Position numbers and translations under genes: made by a program. This document shows, piece by piece, positions 9,922-20,191 of a DNA stretch of 64,000 nt. The notes beneath the pieces were generated by a model. That model saw only the letters and a list, made by a program, of their open reading frames with translations. It was not told the DNA's origin and did no database searches. Each line of letters starts with the position of its first letter. Within the stretch, counting starts at the first letter, position 1. This DNA is from Hyphomicrobiales bacterium (GTDB lineage Bacteria; Pseudomonadota; Alphaproteobacteria; Rhizobiales; Beijerinckiaceae): assembly GCA_900470775.1 (NCBI GenBank), contig UCBZ01000008.1, forward strand, positions 1 through 64,000, in the 5' to 3' direction.

Positions 9922-9978
9922 GAGGGGCACTCTGGGGAAGGTGCACGCTCAACGCGCGAAAGGCTGGGCGGTTCGGTT

Positions 9979-10008
9979 GCCATCAGCGCGCGACGACGCG
10001 CTGATGGC
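9979..10008 (-). terminator. Hairpin after argG
   Basis: A perfect 12-bp stem (GCCATCAGCGCG paired with CGCGCTGATGGC, loop CGACGA) begins 10 bases after the argG stop. The T run (TTTT) lies on the plus-strand side, so on the argG strand it is a hairpin without a clear U tract; it may stabilise the argG 3' end or end antisense transcripts. Confidence 0.6.
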
Positions 10009-10018
10009 TTTTCGGTCC

Positions 10019-11251
10019 TCAGAGACCCAGCTTCTTCTTGCGTTGCCCCAGCGTCCTCAGCCGCAGCGCGTTCAGCTTGATGAAGCCGGCTGCGTCGCGG
10101 TGATCGTAGGCGACGGCGCCTTCCTCGAAGGTGACGAGGTCCTGGTCGTAAAGCGAATAGGGGCTCGACCGGCCCACCACATACACGCCGCCCTTGTAGA
10201 GCTTGAGGCGGACCTGGCCGGCGACGAATTCCTGGCTCTTGTCGATCAGCGCCTGCAGCATCTCGCGCTCCGGGGAGAACCAGAAGCCGTTATAGATCAG
10301 CTCGGCATATTGCGGCATAATCTGGTCCTTGAGATGGGCCGCGCCGCGATCAAGCGTGATCGACTCGATGGCGCGATGGGCCGCATGCAGGATCGTGCCG
10401 CCGGGCGTCTCGTACATGCCGCGGGACTTCATCCCGACGAAGCGGTTCTCGACGAGATCGAGCCGGCCGATGCCGTTGTCGCGGCCGAGATCGTTGAGCT
10501 TCGCCAGCAGGGTCGCCGGCGACATCTTCACCCCGTCGATGGCGCTGGCGTCGCCGGTCTCGAAGTCGATCGTGATATAGGTCGGCTTGTCCGGCGCATC
10601 CTCGGGCGAGATCGTGCGCGAATAGACGTAATCGGGCACCTCCTGCGCCGGATCCTCCAGCACCTTGCCCTCGGAGGAGGCGTGCAACAGGTTGGCGTCG
10701 ACCGAGAAGGGCGCCTCGCCGCGCTTGTCCTTGGCGATCGGGATCTGGTGCTGTTCGGCAAAGGCGATCAGCTGCTCGCGCGAGCGCAGATCCCATTCGC
10801 GCCAGGGCGCGATCACCACGACGTCGGGCTTGAGCGCATAGGCCGTGAGCTCGAAGCGGACCTGGTCGTTGCCCTTGCCCGTGGCGCCATGGGAGACGGC
10901 GTCGGCGCCGACCTTTTCGGCGATCTCGATCAGCTTCTTGCCGATCAGCGGCCGCGCGATCGAGGTGCCCAGCAGATAGACGCCCTCATAGGCGGCGTTG
11001 GCCCGGAACATCGGGAAGACGTAGTCGCGCACGAACTCCTCGCGCAGATCCTCGATGAAAATGTTCTCCGGCTTGATGCCGAGCAGCAGCGCCTTGTCGC
11101 GCGCCGGTCCGAGCTCCTCGCCCTGGCCGAGATCGGCGGTGAAGGTCACGACCTCGCAGTCATAGGTGATCTGCAGCCATTTCAGGATGATCGAGGTGTC
11201 CAGGCCGCCGGAGTAGGCGAGCACGACCTTCTTCACGGATTTGTCGGTCAT
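10019..11251 (-). CDS. argG: Argininosuccinate synthase
   Basis: ArgG joins citrulline and aspartate with ATP to make argininosuccinate, the penultimate step of arginine synthesis. The 410-residue protein has the ATP pyrophosphatase P-loop AYSGGLDTS near the N-terminus, the citrulline/aspartate motif [15 protein letters not shown], and normal family length. ATGs at 11260 and 11251 are in frame; AGGAAG abuts the first and is 9 bases from the second, so 11251 is preferred. Confidence 0.97.
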   Translation of the reverse strand: MTDKSVKKVVLAYSGGLDTSIILKWLQITYDCEVVTFTADLGQGEELGPARDKALLLGIKPENIFIEDLREEFVRDYVFPMFRANAAYEGVYLLGTSIARPLIGKKLIEIAEKVGADAVSHGATGKGNDQVRFELTAYALKPDVVVIAPWREWDLRSREQLIAFAEQHQIPIAKDKRGEAPFSVDANLLHASSEGKVLEDPAQEVPDYVYSRTISPEDAPDKPTYITIDFETGDASAIDGVKMSPATLLAKLNDLGRDNGIGRLDLVENRFVGMKSRGMYETPGGTILHAAHRAIESITLDRGAAHLKDQIMPQYAELIYNGFWFSPEREMLQALIDKSQEFVAGQVRLKLYKGGVYVVGRSSPYSLYDQDLVTFEEGAVAYDHRDAAGFIKLNALRLRTLGQRKKKLGL

Positions 11252-11505
11252 CTTGATCATCTTCCTGCTGCTGCGGCGTTCTGAGCCCGCGGGCCGCTTT
11301 TCGAACGCAATGGCGCACTATCGCAGGCCCGTGGACGACGCAATCGGAACCTTCTGATCGATCCCGCGTCTTCGTGTGATGGATCGGTGTTGATGACACG
11401 GGCCGGTGCGGCGCCTGGGGCTCTGCCACATCTTGCGGTTGGGCAGTGAGAGGACCAGACTCTCATTGCGCGACTCGAAACCTAGACGACCGACTCGGAG
11501 GCTAA

Positions 11506-12114
11506 ATGCCGAATCGTCCTGTTCTGGACTTCTGGTATGAGTTCGCATCGCCGTATTCCTTCCTGAGTGCGCTGAGGATCGAACCTCTCGCCGAAGCCGC
11601 AGGCGTGGCGTTGCGCTGGCGCCCCTTTTTGCTGGGGCCGATCTTCGCTGCCCACGGGTGGTCGACGTCGCCCTTCGTGCTCTATCCGAGCAAGGGCCGC
11701 TATATGTGGCGCGATGTCGAGCGCCGGGCCGGCCGCAACGGACTGGCGCTCGTCAAGCCCGAGACCTTTCCGCAGAACTCCCTGATCGCGGCCAGGCTGG
11801 CCCTGGCGGGGCGTGAGGCAGGCTGGATGCCGGCCTTCTCCAAGGCGCTGTTCCAGGCCGGTTTCGGCGAGGGCCGCAACATCGCCGAGGAGGCCGTGCT
11901 GAACGCCGCGCTGAAGCAGGCGGGCGCCGATCCAGGCGTGGCCTTTCCGGCCTCGCGCAGCGAGGAGGTCAAGGGCCGGCTCCGGGCCGAGATCGAATAC
12001 GCCAAGTCGATCGGCATCTTCGGCGGTCCGACCTTCGTCACTGAGGATGGCGAGCTGTTCTGGGGCGACGACCGGCTCGAGGAAGCGCTGGACTGGTCCA
12101 GGCACGGCTGCTGA
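11506..12114 (+). CDS. 2-hydroxychromene-2-carboxylate isomerase family (DsbA-like)
   Basis: A glutathione-dependent isomerase-like protein of the kappa-GST/DsbA thioredoxin fold, 202 residues. The N-terminal active-site Ser lies in FASPYSFLS (about residue 15) and the cis-Pro loop is GIFGGPTFV. In aromatic degradation this family isomerises 2-hydroxychromene-2-carboxylate, but no aromatic pathway genes are nearby, so the substrate is open. The start has GGAGG 5 bases upstream. The 245-base region before it (shared with argG) shows no recognised RNA. Confidence 0.88.
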   Translation: MPNRPVLDFWYEFASPYSFLSALRIEPLAEAAGVALRWRPFLLGPIFAAHGWSTSPFVLYPSKGRYMWRDVERRAGRNGLALVKPETFPQNSLIAARLALAGREAGWMPAFSKALFQAGFGEGRNIAEEAVLNAALKQAGADPGVAFPASRSEEVKGRLRAEIEYAKSIGIFGGPTFVTEDGELFWGDDRLEEALDWSRHGC

Positions 12115-12132
12115 GTATCACGCACCCGTTAG

Positions 12133-13224
12133 TTACGGACTGGCGCTGCCACCTCCCGTCGGGCGTGCCCACGGCCCGCGCGCCGCCGGATCGACATGCG
12201 CGGCCGATTCCTCGACCATGGTCTGCAAATCCTGCCGCTCCGCGATCCGGGGCGGGTGAGGCGGCATCGCCGGCATCCGCCCGCCCGCCGTCTGGACCAG
12301 AGCCTGCACCCGCTTGGTCACGGAAGGGTGGGTCGAGAACAGATCGGCGAAATCGTCGGGGTCGTTCTCGAAGCACATGTCCATCACGCCCGAGGGCACG
12401 CCCTCGATATCGGCCCGGCCTGCGATCTTCAGCAGCGCCGAAATCATCGCGTCCGGGTTCTTGGTCAGCTCGACCGCACCGGCATCAGCGAGATATTCGC
12501 GCGAGCGCGACAGCGAGAGCCGGATCACCACGGCCAGGAACCAGGCCACGGCGATCACGGCAAAGCCGATCAGGATCGCGACGAAGCTGCCCTTCTTGGC
12601 ATCGTCCGAGGAGACCCGCACGCGACCGAGATTGCGGAAGATCATCTCACCGACCAGCGAGATGATGCCGGCAATGACGACCGCGATGATCATCAGCCGC
12701 ACATCGCCATTGCGGATATGGGTCAGTTCATGGGCGAGCACGGCCTCGACCTCGGCATCGTTCAACTGCGCCAGCAGGCCGCTCGTCACCGTCACCGTGA
12801 ACTGCTTGTCGTTGACGCCGCTGGCGAAGGCGTTGAGTGCCTCGCTCTCGACGATGGCGAGCTTGGGCATGCTGAGGCCGCGCGAGATGCAGAGATTCTC
12901 CAGCATGCGGTAGAGCTTCGGATTGTCCTCGCGCGACAATCCCTGCGCGCCCGCAACGGCGCTGATAATCCCGACATTCATGCGGAAGCCGATGAAGACC
13001 CAGGCACCCGCCACCAGCGTGATCACCGGAAACCAGGACCAGAACAGCCGCCCAGCCTCGCCGAACGCCGTTCGTCCGCGGGGTACGCCGACATAGCCGT
13101 GGAAGACGAGCAGCAGGCCCCAGGCCGTCAGATAGACCAGCGCGAACAACCCCGCGATCAGGAAGCCCGACCTGATCCTGTTGTTGCGCATATGGCTGTA
13201 GAGCCCGAAGGCCTGGCCCAGCAT
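12133..13224 (-). CDS. M48-family membrane metalloprotease (HtpX-like)
   Basis: A 363-residue integral membrane zinc protease. The catalytic HELTH motif is at residues 165-169 (AVLAHELTHIRNGD), with a third zinc ligand expected at the Glu of SREYLADAGA. Membrane helices are predicted by eye at about 21-42, 65-85, 175-196 and 215-235, with the active site on the cytoplasmic side as in HtpX. It is probably co-transcribed with the upstream lemA gene, a common LemA/M48 pairing thought to act in membrane protein quality control. Confidence 0.93.
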   Translation of the reverse strand: MLGQAFGLYSHMRNNRIRSGFLIAGLFALVYLTAWGLLLVFHGYVGVPRGRTAFGEAGRLFWSWFPVITLVAGAWVFIGFRMNVGIISAVAGAQGLSREDNPKLYRMLENLCISRGLSMPKLAIVESEALNAFASGVNDKQFTVTVTSGLLAQLNDAEVEAVLAHELTHIRNGDVRLMIIAVVIAGIISLVGEMIFRNLGRVRVSSDDAKKGSFVAILIGFAVIAVAWFLAVVIRLSLSRSREYLADAGAVELTKNPDAMISALLKIAGRADIEGVPSGVMDMCFENDPDDFADLFSTHPSVTKRVQALVQTAGGRMPAMPPHPPRIAERQDLQTMVEESAAHVDPAARGPWARPTGGGSASP

Positions 13225-13283
13225 CGCCGCTCCTGTCGCCGCTGCCCCGCTCGCCGCAGCCTATGGCTGCTCTTGGCCGGCTG

Positions 13284-13841
13284 TCAGAACTTCACGGTCG
13301 GAGCCACCTCGATCTGCCCGCGCACCGTCTCGCCGACATCGAAGAACTCGCGCTGTGTGAAGCCCATCTGCGGCGCGAACAGCACCGCCGGAAAGGCCTG
13401 GATCGCGGCGTTGAACTCGCTGACGGCATTGTTGAAGAAGCGTCGCGCCGCGGCGAGCTTATCCTCGACATTGCCGAGATCGACCTGAAGCTGCTGGAAA
13501 TTGGCTGAAGCCTTGAGGTCGGGATAGGCCTCGCCAAGAGCCAGAAGCCGGCCGACCGCGCCCGAAAGTTGCTGCTCGGCCGCGGCCTTGTCATGTACGC
13601 TGCCGGCACCCTGCGCGGCGTTGCGCGCCGCGATCACGGCGTCGAGCGTACTCTTTTCATGAGTGGCGTAACCCTTCACCGTCTCGACCAGATTGGGGAT
13701 GAGGTCGTGGCGCTGCTTGAGCTGCACGTCGATGTCGGCGAAGGCTTGGCCGACCCGCTGTCGCATCGCGACCAGGCCGTTATAGGTCATGATCAGGTAG
13801 ATGACGACGGCGGCGATCAGCCCCAAGATAACCCAGCCCAT
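13284..13841 (-). CDS. LemA family protein
   Basis: A 185-residue LemA protein: one N-terminal membrane helix (residues 2-20) followed by a helical bundle that starts with YNGLVAMRQRVGQAFADIDV, the family signature. The ATG at 13841 is chosen because GAGGAG precedes it and it opens directly into the membrane segment. The M48 protease gene follows 59 bases downstream; the two likely work together at the membrane, though the function of LemA is poorly defined. Confidence 0.93.
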   Translation of the reverse strand: MGWVILGLIAAVVIYLIMTYNGLVAMRQRVGQAFADIDVQLKQRHDLIPNLVETVKGYATHEKSTLDAVIAARNAAQGAGSVHDKAAAEQQLSGAVGRLLALGEAYPDLKASANFQQLQVDLGNVEDKLAAARRFFNNAVSEFNAAIQAFPAVLFAPQMGFTQREFFDVGETVRGQIEVAPTVKF

Positions 13842-13991
13842 GGCGTGCTCCTCAAGCGCAGGCGAAATCCGGCATGCAACCTCGCATGAAGGACGACGTT
13901 GGGGAAGATGGCCGCAGCAGGCTGCGTGACGGGCTTCCGAGCGAGTCTGCGGAGAACGGTCGCCCCTGCCGCCCAACGGGGGGCGGAATTA

Positions 13992-15905
13992 ATGCACTTC
14001 TTTAACCATTATTGTTCAAAAAAAGGAGGCGAACGTAACGTCATCGCGTTTCCCCAAGGGTCGGGACAAAAACAAATGAGAATGCCATTTTCAGGCTTGG
14101 GCCATTCCGTTGCCGGTGAAACCGCCGCAATAAGGCGCTCCCAGGCCGTCATCGAATTCGACATGTCCGGGAACATTCTTGAGGCGAATCATAATTTCAC
14201 CGACGTCGTCAAATATTCACGTGAAGAAATCCTCGGAAAACACCATCGGATGTTTGTCGACGATGCATATCGCGGCTCGGCCGAGTACGCGGAATTCTGG
14301 GCCCGCCTGAATCGGGGCGAGGCGATCGAGGCGCAGTTTCTTCGGATCGCCAAGGGCGGCAAGCGGGTTTGGTTGCAGGCGACATACACGCCGATCCTCA
14401 ATTCCTCCGGCAAGCCGGTGAAGGTCATCAAGTTCGCAACGGATATCTCCGCGCAGAAGGAAGCGACGGCGAACCTCGAGGGCCAGATCGCTGCGATCCG
14501 CAAATCCCAGGCTGTCATCGAGTTCGATCTCGCCGGGACGATCCTCGACGCCAACGACAACTTCCTCGGCGCGGTCGGCTATGCCCTGGCCGATATCGCA
14601 GGCAAGCATCACAGCCTGTTCGTCGATCCCGCCGAGCGGAGCAGCGAAGCCTACCGCCGGTTCTGGGAGAAGCTCGGGCGCGGCGAGTATGACGAGGGCC
14701 AGTATCGCCGGATCGGCAAGGGCGGCCGGCAAATCTGGCTTCAGGCGAGCTACAACCCGATCCTCGATGCGCTGGGCAAGCCCTTCAAAGTCGTGAAGTA
14801 TGCCACCGACATCACCGCCAACAAACTGGCTCAGGATGCCCTGCGCGATGCCGTCGCCGATACCCGCGGTGTCGTCAATGCCGCCATGGCACGGGATCTG
14901 ACCCAGCGGATCTCCTTGCAGGGCAAGACCGGCGAAATTTCCGAACTGTGTGGCGGCATCAACGAACTCGTCGATTCCTTCGCTGAGGTCATCCGGACAG
15001 TCTCGACGATTTCGCAACAGATCACCACCGGGGCCGACCGGATCGGTTCAGATAGCCGCGATCTGGCCCAGCGGACCGAAGAGCAGGCAAGCAGCCTTGA
15101 GGAGACGGCGGCGACCACCGAGGAGCTTGCGGCTTCCGTCAAGCAGAGCGCGGAACGCGCCCGCGAAGCGACTGGTCTCGGCGAGACCGCCAACGGCATC
15201 GCCAATCGCGGTGGCTCGATCGTCAGCGAAGCGGTCGTGGCGATGGAACGGATCGAGAAGGCCTCCAGCGACATCGCCGAGATCATTACGGTGATCGACA
15301 ATATCGCCTTCCAGACGAATCTGCTGGCACTGAATGCTGCGGTCGAGGCGGCCCGCGCGGGCGATGCCGGCAAGGGGTTTGCCGTCGTGGCCTCGGAGGT
15401 CCGCGCTCTGGCGCAGCGTTCCAGCGAGGCTGCCAACGACATCAAGAAGCTGATCACGAACTCGACGCAGGAGGTCGCAAGCGGCGTCAGGCTGGTGAAG
15501 GATGCCGGCTCGGCCCTGTCCGAAATCGTCGGCTCGTCGACCAGCGTCGCCAGCGCACTCGCCGACATCTCCAGCGCGTCCAACGAGCAGGCCAATGGCA
15601 TCGAGGAGGTCGCCAAGGTCGTCGCCCATATGGATGACATGACCCAGCGCAACTCCGCCATGGCCGACCAGAGCGCCGGCGTCGCGCGCGAACTTCAGAC
15701 GGCGACGGGTTCGCTGAAGCAGATGGTCGAGAACTTCCGGATAGCCGGCAATGCCCCGGCACGCGATCTCGGCGCCAGCGTGATGGCCGAACTGAAGCAG
15801 GCGGCGCCGCATATGGGGCTGGGCCGCGCCGGAGCTACCCAGGCGGCCCCCCGGCCGCAGCGCCACGCGGTCGGCGGGGCGGCGGGAGGTTGGTCGGAGT
15901 TCTGA
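13992..15905 (+). CDS. Soluble chemoreceptor with two PAS domains
   Basis: A 637-residue cytoplasmic methyl-accepting chemotaxis protein. Two PAS domains, about residues 45-150 and 167-275, are near-copies of each other (each begins with SQAVIEFD and ends with a FATDIS/YATDIT PAC motif), followed by a HAMP-like segment and the signalling coiled coil with tip [18 protein letters not shown]. No membrane helix is seen. Aer-like redox or light sensing is possible, but no cofactor-binding residue was verified. The first 28 codons are AT-rich and unlike the rest, so ATG 14076 could be the true start. Confidence 0.9.
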   Translation: MHFFNHYCSKKGGERNVIAFPQGSGQKQMRMPFSGLGHSVAGETAAIRRSQAVIEFDMSGNILEANHNFTDVVKYSREEILGKHHRMFVDDAYRGSAEYAEFWARLNRGEAIEAQFLRIAKGGKRVWLQATYTPILNSSGKPVKVIKFATDISAQKEATANLEGQIAAIRKSQAVIEFDLAGTILDANDNFLGAVGYALADIAGKHHSLFVDPAERSSEAYRRFWEKLGRGEYDEGQYRRIGKGGRQIWLQASYNPILDALGKPFKVVKYATDITANKLAQDALRDAVADTRGVVNAAMARDLTQRISLQGKTGEISELCGGINELVDSFAEVIRTVSTISQQITTGADRIGSDSRDLAQRTEEQASSLEETAATTEELAASVKQSAERAREATGLGETANGIANRGGSIVSEAVVAMERIEKASSDIAEIITVIDNIAFQTNLLALNAAVEAARAGDAGKGFAVVASEVRALAQRSSEAANDIKKLITNSTQEVASGVRLVKDAGSALSEIVGSSTSVASALADISSASNEQANGIEEVAKVVAHMDDMTQRNSAMADQSAGVARELQTATGSLKQMVENFRIAGNAPARDLGASVMAELKQAAPHMGLGRAGATQAAPRPQRHAVGGAAGGWSEF

Positions 15906-15933
15906 CGTCCGCGGTCCGGGCGGTCAATCAACG

Positions 15934-15957
15934 GCGGCGGCGTGAAAGCGCCGCCGC
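15934..15957. terminator. Hairpin between convergent genes
   Basis: A perfect 9-bp GC stem (GCGGCGGCG / CGCCGCCGC, loop TGAAAG) lies 29 bases after the chemoreceptor stop and 17 before the end of the convergent molybdoenzyme gene. It has no T run on either side, so it is a weak or factor-dependent terminator at best. Confidence 0.4.
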
Positions 15958-15973
15958 GGAACGGCCGACTTGG

Positions 15974-16639
15974 TCAATCGCCGCTATAGCGCTCTTCCGT
16001 CCACGGGTCGCCGCGGTCGTGATAGCCGCGCACCTCCCAGAAGCCGGGCTGGTTGGCGGTCGTGAACTCGATCCGCTTCAGCCATTTCGCGCTCTTCCAG
16101 AAGTAGAGCTTCGGCAGCACCAGCCGCAGCGGCCCGCCGTGCTCGGTCGGGATCGGCTTGCCCTCCCAACTGTGGGCAAGCAACGCATCCTCGCTGGCGA
16201 AATCCTCCAGCGTCAGATTGGTGGTGTAGCCGTCATAGGAGTGCAGCACGACGAAGCCGGCCTCGGGCTTGGGATGCGCGAGGTCGAGCAGGGTCCGCGT
16301 CGAGACGCCCTCCCAGCGGTTGTCGTAGCGCGACCAGGTCGTGACGCAGTGGATGTCGGAGGTGTCCTGCGTCTGCTCCTGCGCCAGGAGATCGGCCCAG
16401 CGCCAGTGCAGCCGGTTCTCGACCGCGCCGTCGATGTCGAGCGTCCAGCTTTCCAGCGAAATCTCCGGCTGCAGGCCGAGATCGAGCACCGGCCAGTCCT
16501 TAACCAGATGCTGGCCCGGCGGCAGCCGCTCGCTGTCGGAACGGGCGATGCGCCCGGTCAGGAACTTGCCGGCACGTGCCCAAGCCTGCTTCGTCCGGGT
16601 CAGCTTGGTATCGGAGGGCGTCTCGGGGTCGTCGGTCAT
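15974..16639 (-). CDS. Sulfite oxidase-like molybdopterin oxidoreductase (YedY/MsrP fold)
   Basis: A 221-residue protein with the sulfite oxidase molybdopterin domain. The Mo-ligand cysteine is Cys98 in DIHCVTTWSRYDNRW, and the distal motifs GGPLRLVLPKLY and SAKWLKRIEF are typical. There is no Tat signal peptide and no MsrQ-like heme partner nearby, so this is the cytosolic sulfite-oxidase-like type, not the periplasmic methionine sulfoxide reductase MsrP. The physiological substrate is unknown. Confidence 0.88.
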   Translation of the reverse strand: MTDDPETPSDTKLTRTKQAWARAGKFLTGRIARSDSERLPPGQHLVKDWPVLDLGLQPEISLESWTLDIDGAVENRLHWRWADLLAQEQTQDTSDIHCVTTWSRYDNRWEGVSTRTLLDLAHPKPEAGFVVLHSYDGYTTNLTLEDFASEDALLAHSWEGKPIPTEHGGPLRLVLPKLYFWKSAKWLKRIEFTTANQPGFWEVRGYHDRGDPWTEERYSGD

Positions 16640-17028
16640 GGAAGACTCCTGTCCGCATTACGGAGGGGCGAGGGCCGCGTGCCAAACGAAGATCGCCATC
16701 GCCGTGGCGCTCCGCAAGCGCCATTCGTCGATCGCCCTTGCCCTTGATCCCGCTTTCCACTACATCGCGCCTGTCCGATAAGGCCGTGATCGATCACAGC
16801 CGGGGGCGGCCTTTTTGGCCGGCTCCCGTTTCGTGTTTGGGGCGGATCGTTCGGATGCGGATGTGAAACCGGCGGCCTTGCGCCGTTCTCTCGTTCCGGC
16901 GCTGCGATGCGCGGACGGGCGGACCAGCCTCTCACGAGGCGCCGACGGGAGCATCCGGCCTGCAACACCAACCCAATCGGGCGCTTGCCGGACATCCGCG
17001 GGATACGCGGCCGGCGTCAGGAGAATGC
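16640..17028. other. 389-base region upstream of rpsA
   Basis: No gene is evident. It holds a GC-rich imperfect hairpin around TTTTT at about 16800-16828, a short palindrome GTGATCGATCAC at 16784-16795, and an AGGAG at 17019-17023 serving rpsA. In many alphaproteobacteria cmk precedes rpsA; no cmk coding is seen here. The rpsA promoter must lie in this stretch, but I could not place it with confidence. Confidence 0.5.
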
Positions 17029-18732
17029 ATGTCAGCCGTAGAAAGCTTTTCGGGCCGCGAGGATTTCGCCGCCCTTCTCGAGGAATCCTTCGGTCAGAAC
17101 GAAGCCCTCGAAGGTTCCGTCATTAAGGGCATCGTCGTCGCCATCGAAAAAGACATGGCGATCATCGATGTCGGCCTGAAGACGGAAGGGCGCGTCGCGC
17201 TCAAGGAATTCAACGGCCCCGGCCGTGACCAGGACATCAAGGTCGGCGACGAGGTCGAGGTCTATCTGGACCGGATCGAAAACGCCCTCGGCGAAGCCGT
17301 CATCTCGCGCGACAAGGCTCGCCGCGAGGAGAGCTGGGTCAAGCTCGAGAAGGCTTTCGAGGCACGCGAGAAGGTCTCGGGCGTCATCTTCAACACCGTC
17401 AAGGGTGGCTACACCGTCGATCTCGACGGCGCCGTCGCCTTCCTGCCGCGTTCGCAGGTCGACATCCGCCCGATCCGCGACGTCGGCCCGCTGATGGGTC
17501 AGCCGCAGCCCTTCGAGATCCTCAAGATGGATCGCCGCCGCGGCAACATCGTCGTGTCGCGCCGCACCGTCCTTGAAGAGACCCGCGCCGAGGCTCGCTC
17601 CGAGCTCGTGGCTTCGCTCGAAGAGGGCCAGGTCATCGATGGCGTCGTCAAGAACATCACCGAATACGGTGCGTTCGTTGACCTCGGCGGCATCGACGGC
17701 CTGCTCCATGTCACCGACATGGCCTGGCGTCGCGTCAACCATCCGTCCGAGGTCGTGACCATCGGCCAGACGGTCAAGGTCAAGATCATCAAGATCAACC
17801 AGGACACGCACCGCATCTCGCTCGGCATCAAGCAGCTGCTTGCTGACCCGTGGGATGGCATCGCGGCGCGTTATCCCGTCGGTGCGCGCCTCAAGGGTCG
17901 CGTCACCAACATCACGGACTACGGCGCGTTCGTCGAAGTGGAGCCGGGCATCGAGGGCCTCATCCACGTCTCCGAGATGTCCTGGACCAAGAAGAACGTC
18001 CACCCTGGCAAGATCGTCTCGACCTCGCAGGAAGTCGACGTCGCGATCCTCGAGGTCGATCAGGTCAAGCGTCGCATCTCGCTCGGCCTCAAGCAGACCC
18101 TGCGCAACCCTTGGGAGGTCTTCGCGGAGACCCATCCGGCCGGTGCGGTGGTCGAGGGCGAGGTCAAGAACAAGACCGAGTTCGGCCTGTTCCTGGGTCT
18201 CGAAGGCGATATCGACGGTATGATCCATCTCTCCGATCTCGACTGGAACCGTCCGGGCGAGCAGGTCATCGAGGAATACAAGAAGGGCGACATGCTTCAG
18301 GCTGTCGTTCTCGATGTGGACGTCGAGAAGGAGCGCATCTCGCTCGGCCTGAAGCAGCTCGGCGGCGATCCCTTCGTGGATGCTGGCGAGTTCAAGAAGG
18401 GCCAGGTCGTCACCTGTGAGGTGATCGAGGTCAAGGAAGGCGGTCTCGACGTCAAGATCGCCGGAACCGACATGACCACCTTCATCAAGCGCGCCGAGAT
18501 CGCTCGCGATCGTGCCGAGCAGCGCCCCGAGCGCTTCGCGGCTGGCGAAAAGGTCGACGCCCGCGTCATCCTCTTCGACAAGAAGGCCCGCAAGATCCAG
18601 GTCTCGATCAAGGCCCTGGAAATGGCCGAGGAGAAGGAGGCGATGGCGCAGTATGGCTCCGCCGACTCCGGCGCTTCGCTCGGCGACATCCTGGGCGCCG
18701 CCCTCAAGAAGGCGACGACCGACAAGAAGTGA
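17029..18732 (+). CDS. rpsA: 30S ribosomal protein S1
   Basis: S1 binds mRNA and brings it to the 30S subunit. The 567-residue protein has six S1 (OB-fold) repeats at roughly 30-96, 114-181, 200-268, 285-355, 372-441 and 459-528; repeats 3 and 4 carry the clearest motif ([21 protein letters not shown] and its copy), and each unit ends in a [12 protein letters not shown] sequence. The length is normal. It has a strong ribosome binding site (AGGAG, 5 bases) and its own terminator. Confidence 0.98.
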   Translation: MSAVESFSGREDFAALLEESFGQNEALEGSVIKGIVVAIEKDMAIIDVGLKTEGRVALKEFNGPGRDQDIKVGDEVEVYLDRIENALGEAVISRDKARREESWVKLEKAFEAREKVSGVIFNTVKGGYTVDLDGAVAFLPRSQVDIRPIRDVGPLMGQPQPFEILKMDRRRGNIVVSRRTVLEETRAEARSELVASLEEGQVIDGVVKNITEYGAFVDLGGIDGLLHVTDMAWRRVNHPSEVVTIGQTVKVKIIKINQDTHRISLGIKQLLADPWDGIAARYPVGARLKGRVTNITDYGAFVEVEPGIEGLIHVSEMSWTKKNVHPGKIVSTSQEVDVAILEVDQVKRRISLGLKQTLRNPWEVFAETHPAGAVVEGEVKNKTEFGLFLGLEGDIDGMIHLSDLDWNRPGEQVIEEYKKGDMLQAVVLDVDVEKERISLGLKQLGGDPFVDAGEFKKGQVVTCEVIEVKEGGLDVKIAGTDMTTFIKRAEIARDRAEQRPERFAAGEKVDARVILFDKKARKIQVSIKALEMAEEKEAMAQYGSADSGASLGDILGAALKKATTDKK

Positions 18733-18768
18733 TCGTTCGGCCGCTGCGGCGGCCGGATATCTCGATCA

Positions 18769-18798
18769 GCCCGCGCGGAGAAATCCGCGCGGGCTTTT
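18769..18798 (+). terminator. Rho-independent terminator of rpsA
   Basis: An 11-bp perfect stem (GCCCGCGCGGA / TCCGCGCGGGC) closed by a GAAA tetraloop and followed by TTTTGTTT. It lies 37 bases after the rpsA stop. Confidence 0.92.
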
Positions 18799-18828
18799 GT
18801 TTCTGATGACAGACCCAGGACCAAGACC

Positions 18829-20118
18829 ATGACCACCGCGGCGATAGGCATCGATTTCGGCACCACCAACAGCGTCGTCGCGCTGGCCGCTGCCGACGGC
18901 TCGGTGACGACGCGGTCCTTCGCCACGAAGCAGGGCGCGGTCGACGCCTATCGCTCGGCCCTGATGTTCTGGCGCGAAGGCCGCCCGCCGCAGACCCGCA
19001 TCGCCCATGTCAGCGGCCCCGACGCACTCGACATGGCCTTGGGCATGACCACCGAGCACCGCTTCCTGCAGTCGCTGAAGACGCATCTCTCCAGCCGCGC
19101 CTTCCAGGAGACGCGGCTGTTCGGCAAGCTCTTCGGGCTGGAGGACCTGATCGGCGTCTTCCTGTCGGATGTCTCCGCTGGCCTCGACGATCTCGCCGTC
19201 ACGCCGCTGGTCTCTGGCAGGCCGGTGGTGTTCGCGGGCGAGCGCCCCGACGAGGAGTTGGCGCTCGGCCGGCTCAGGTCGTCCTACGCGAAAGCCGGCA
19301 TGCCGCAGGTCGATTTCGCCTATGAGCCACTCGGCGCCGCCTATTGGTACGCCCGCGACCTGAAGCAGCCGCAGACCATGCTGGTCGCCGATTTCGGCGG
19401 CGGCACGAGCGACTTCTCGGTGATGCGCTTCGAGCCCGGCGGGGCAGGGCGGCTGGAGGCGATCCCGCTCTCCCATGCTGGCGTCGGCGTCGCCGGCGAC
19501 ACCTTCGACTACCGCATCATCGAGCATGCGATCTCGCCGGCTCTCGGGAAGGGAACGGATTACCGCTCCTTCGAGAAGCTGCTACCGATTCCCGCGCATT
19601 ACCATGCCGCCTTCGCGCAATGGCACCGGCTTTCGCTGATGAAGAGCCGCGAGACGATGGCGGAGCTCAAGGCCCTGATCCGCGATGCCGTCGAGCCCGC
19701 CAAGCTCGAGGATCTGCTGACCGTGATCGAATATGATCTCGGCTACGAGCTTTACCGCGCCGTCTCGGCCGCCAAGATCGCGCTTTCGGGCGCCGATGAA
19801 ACCGTGCTGCGCTTCAATCAGATGGATGTCTCGATCGAGCGCACCATCCGGCGCGCCGATTTCGACGGCTGGATCGCCGGCGACGTCGCGGCGATCGAGA
19901 CCGCGCTCGACCGGGCGCTGACGGAGGCGAACGTCGCGGCCGGTGCGATCGAGGCCGTGTTCATGACGGGCGGCACCTCGCATGTGCCGGCTGTGCGCGC
20001 GCTGTTCGACCGCCGTTTCGGCTCCGGGCGCATCCATATCGGCGATGCCTTCCGCTCGGTGGCGAGCGGGCTTGCGCTGCTGGCGCTCGATCGCGCGCGC
20101 TCCTCGGTCGCGGCCTGA
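18829..20118 (+). CDS. Hsp70-family ATPase without substrate-binding domain (YegD-like)
   Basis: A 429-residue actin/Hsp70-fold ATPase. The phosphate 1 motif GIDFGTTNSVVAL, phosphate 2 motif VADFGGGTSDFSV and adenosine motif MTGGTSHVPAVRALF are all present, but the chain stops where the beta-sandwich substrate domain and lid of DnaK would begin. This matches YegD of E. coli, whose client and role are not established. It begins right after the rpsA terminator, so it needs its own promoter or readthrough. Confidence 0.9.
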   Translation: MTTAAIGIDFGTTNSVVALAAADGSVTTRSFATKQGAVDAYRSALMFWREGRPPQTRIAHVSGPDALDMALGMTTEHRFLQSLKTHLSSRAFQETRLFGKLFGLEDLIGVFLSDVSAGLDDLAVTPLVSGRPVVFAGERPDEELALGRLRSSYAKAGMPQVDFAYEPLGAAYWYARDLKQPQTMLVADFGGGTSDFSVMRFEPGGAGRLEAIPLSHAGVGVAGDTFDYRIIEHAISPALGKGTDYRSFEKLLPIPAHYHAAFAQWHRLSLMKSRETMAELKALIRDAVEPAKLEDLLTVIEYDLGYELYRAVSAAKIALSGADETVLRFNQMDVSIERTIRRADFDGWIAGDVAAIETALDRALTEANVAAGAIEAVFMTGGTSHVPAVRALFDRRFGSGRIHIGDAFRSVASGLALLALDRARSSVAA

Positions 20119-20191
20119 GCGCCGTCCTTCGCCTTGCCCCGCCTCCGGTGCGAGGTTACACCACGGACCCGAAGCCGAGTGGAGCGCCCTG

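Noticed and set aside
11261..11505. Possible tRNA or structured RNA between argG and the HCCA isomerase gene
   Set aside because: A T-loop-like GGTTTCGAGTC is seen on the minus strand, but no matching acceptor stem, D-loop or anticodon arm could be built around it.
12196..13488. 430-codon plus-strand open frame opposite the M48 protease and lemA
   Set aside because: Both minus-strand genes show intact family motifs (HELTH, LemA core); the opposite frame is His/Asp/Gln-rich antisense sequence.
13989..14005. CtrA-type TTAA pair before the double-PAS chemoreceptor
   Set aside because: The two TTAA boxes are 9 bases apart, whereas the CtrA site needs 7.
17032..18228. 398-codon minus-strand open frame inside rpsA
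   Set aside because: It is an Asp/Leu/Val-rich shadow of the conserved S1 repeats.
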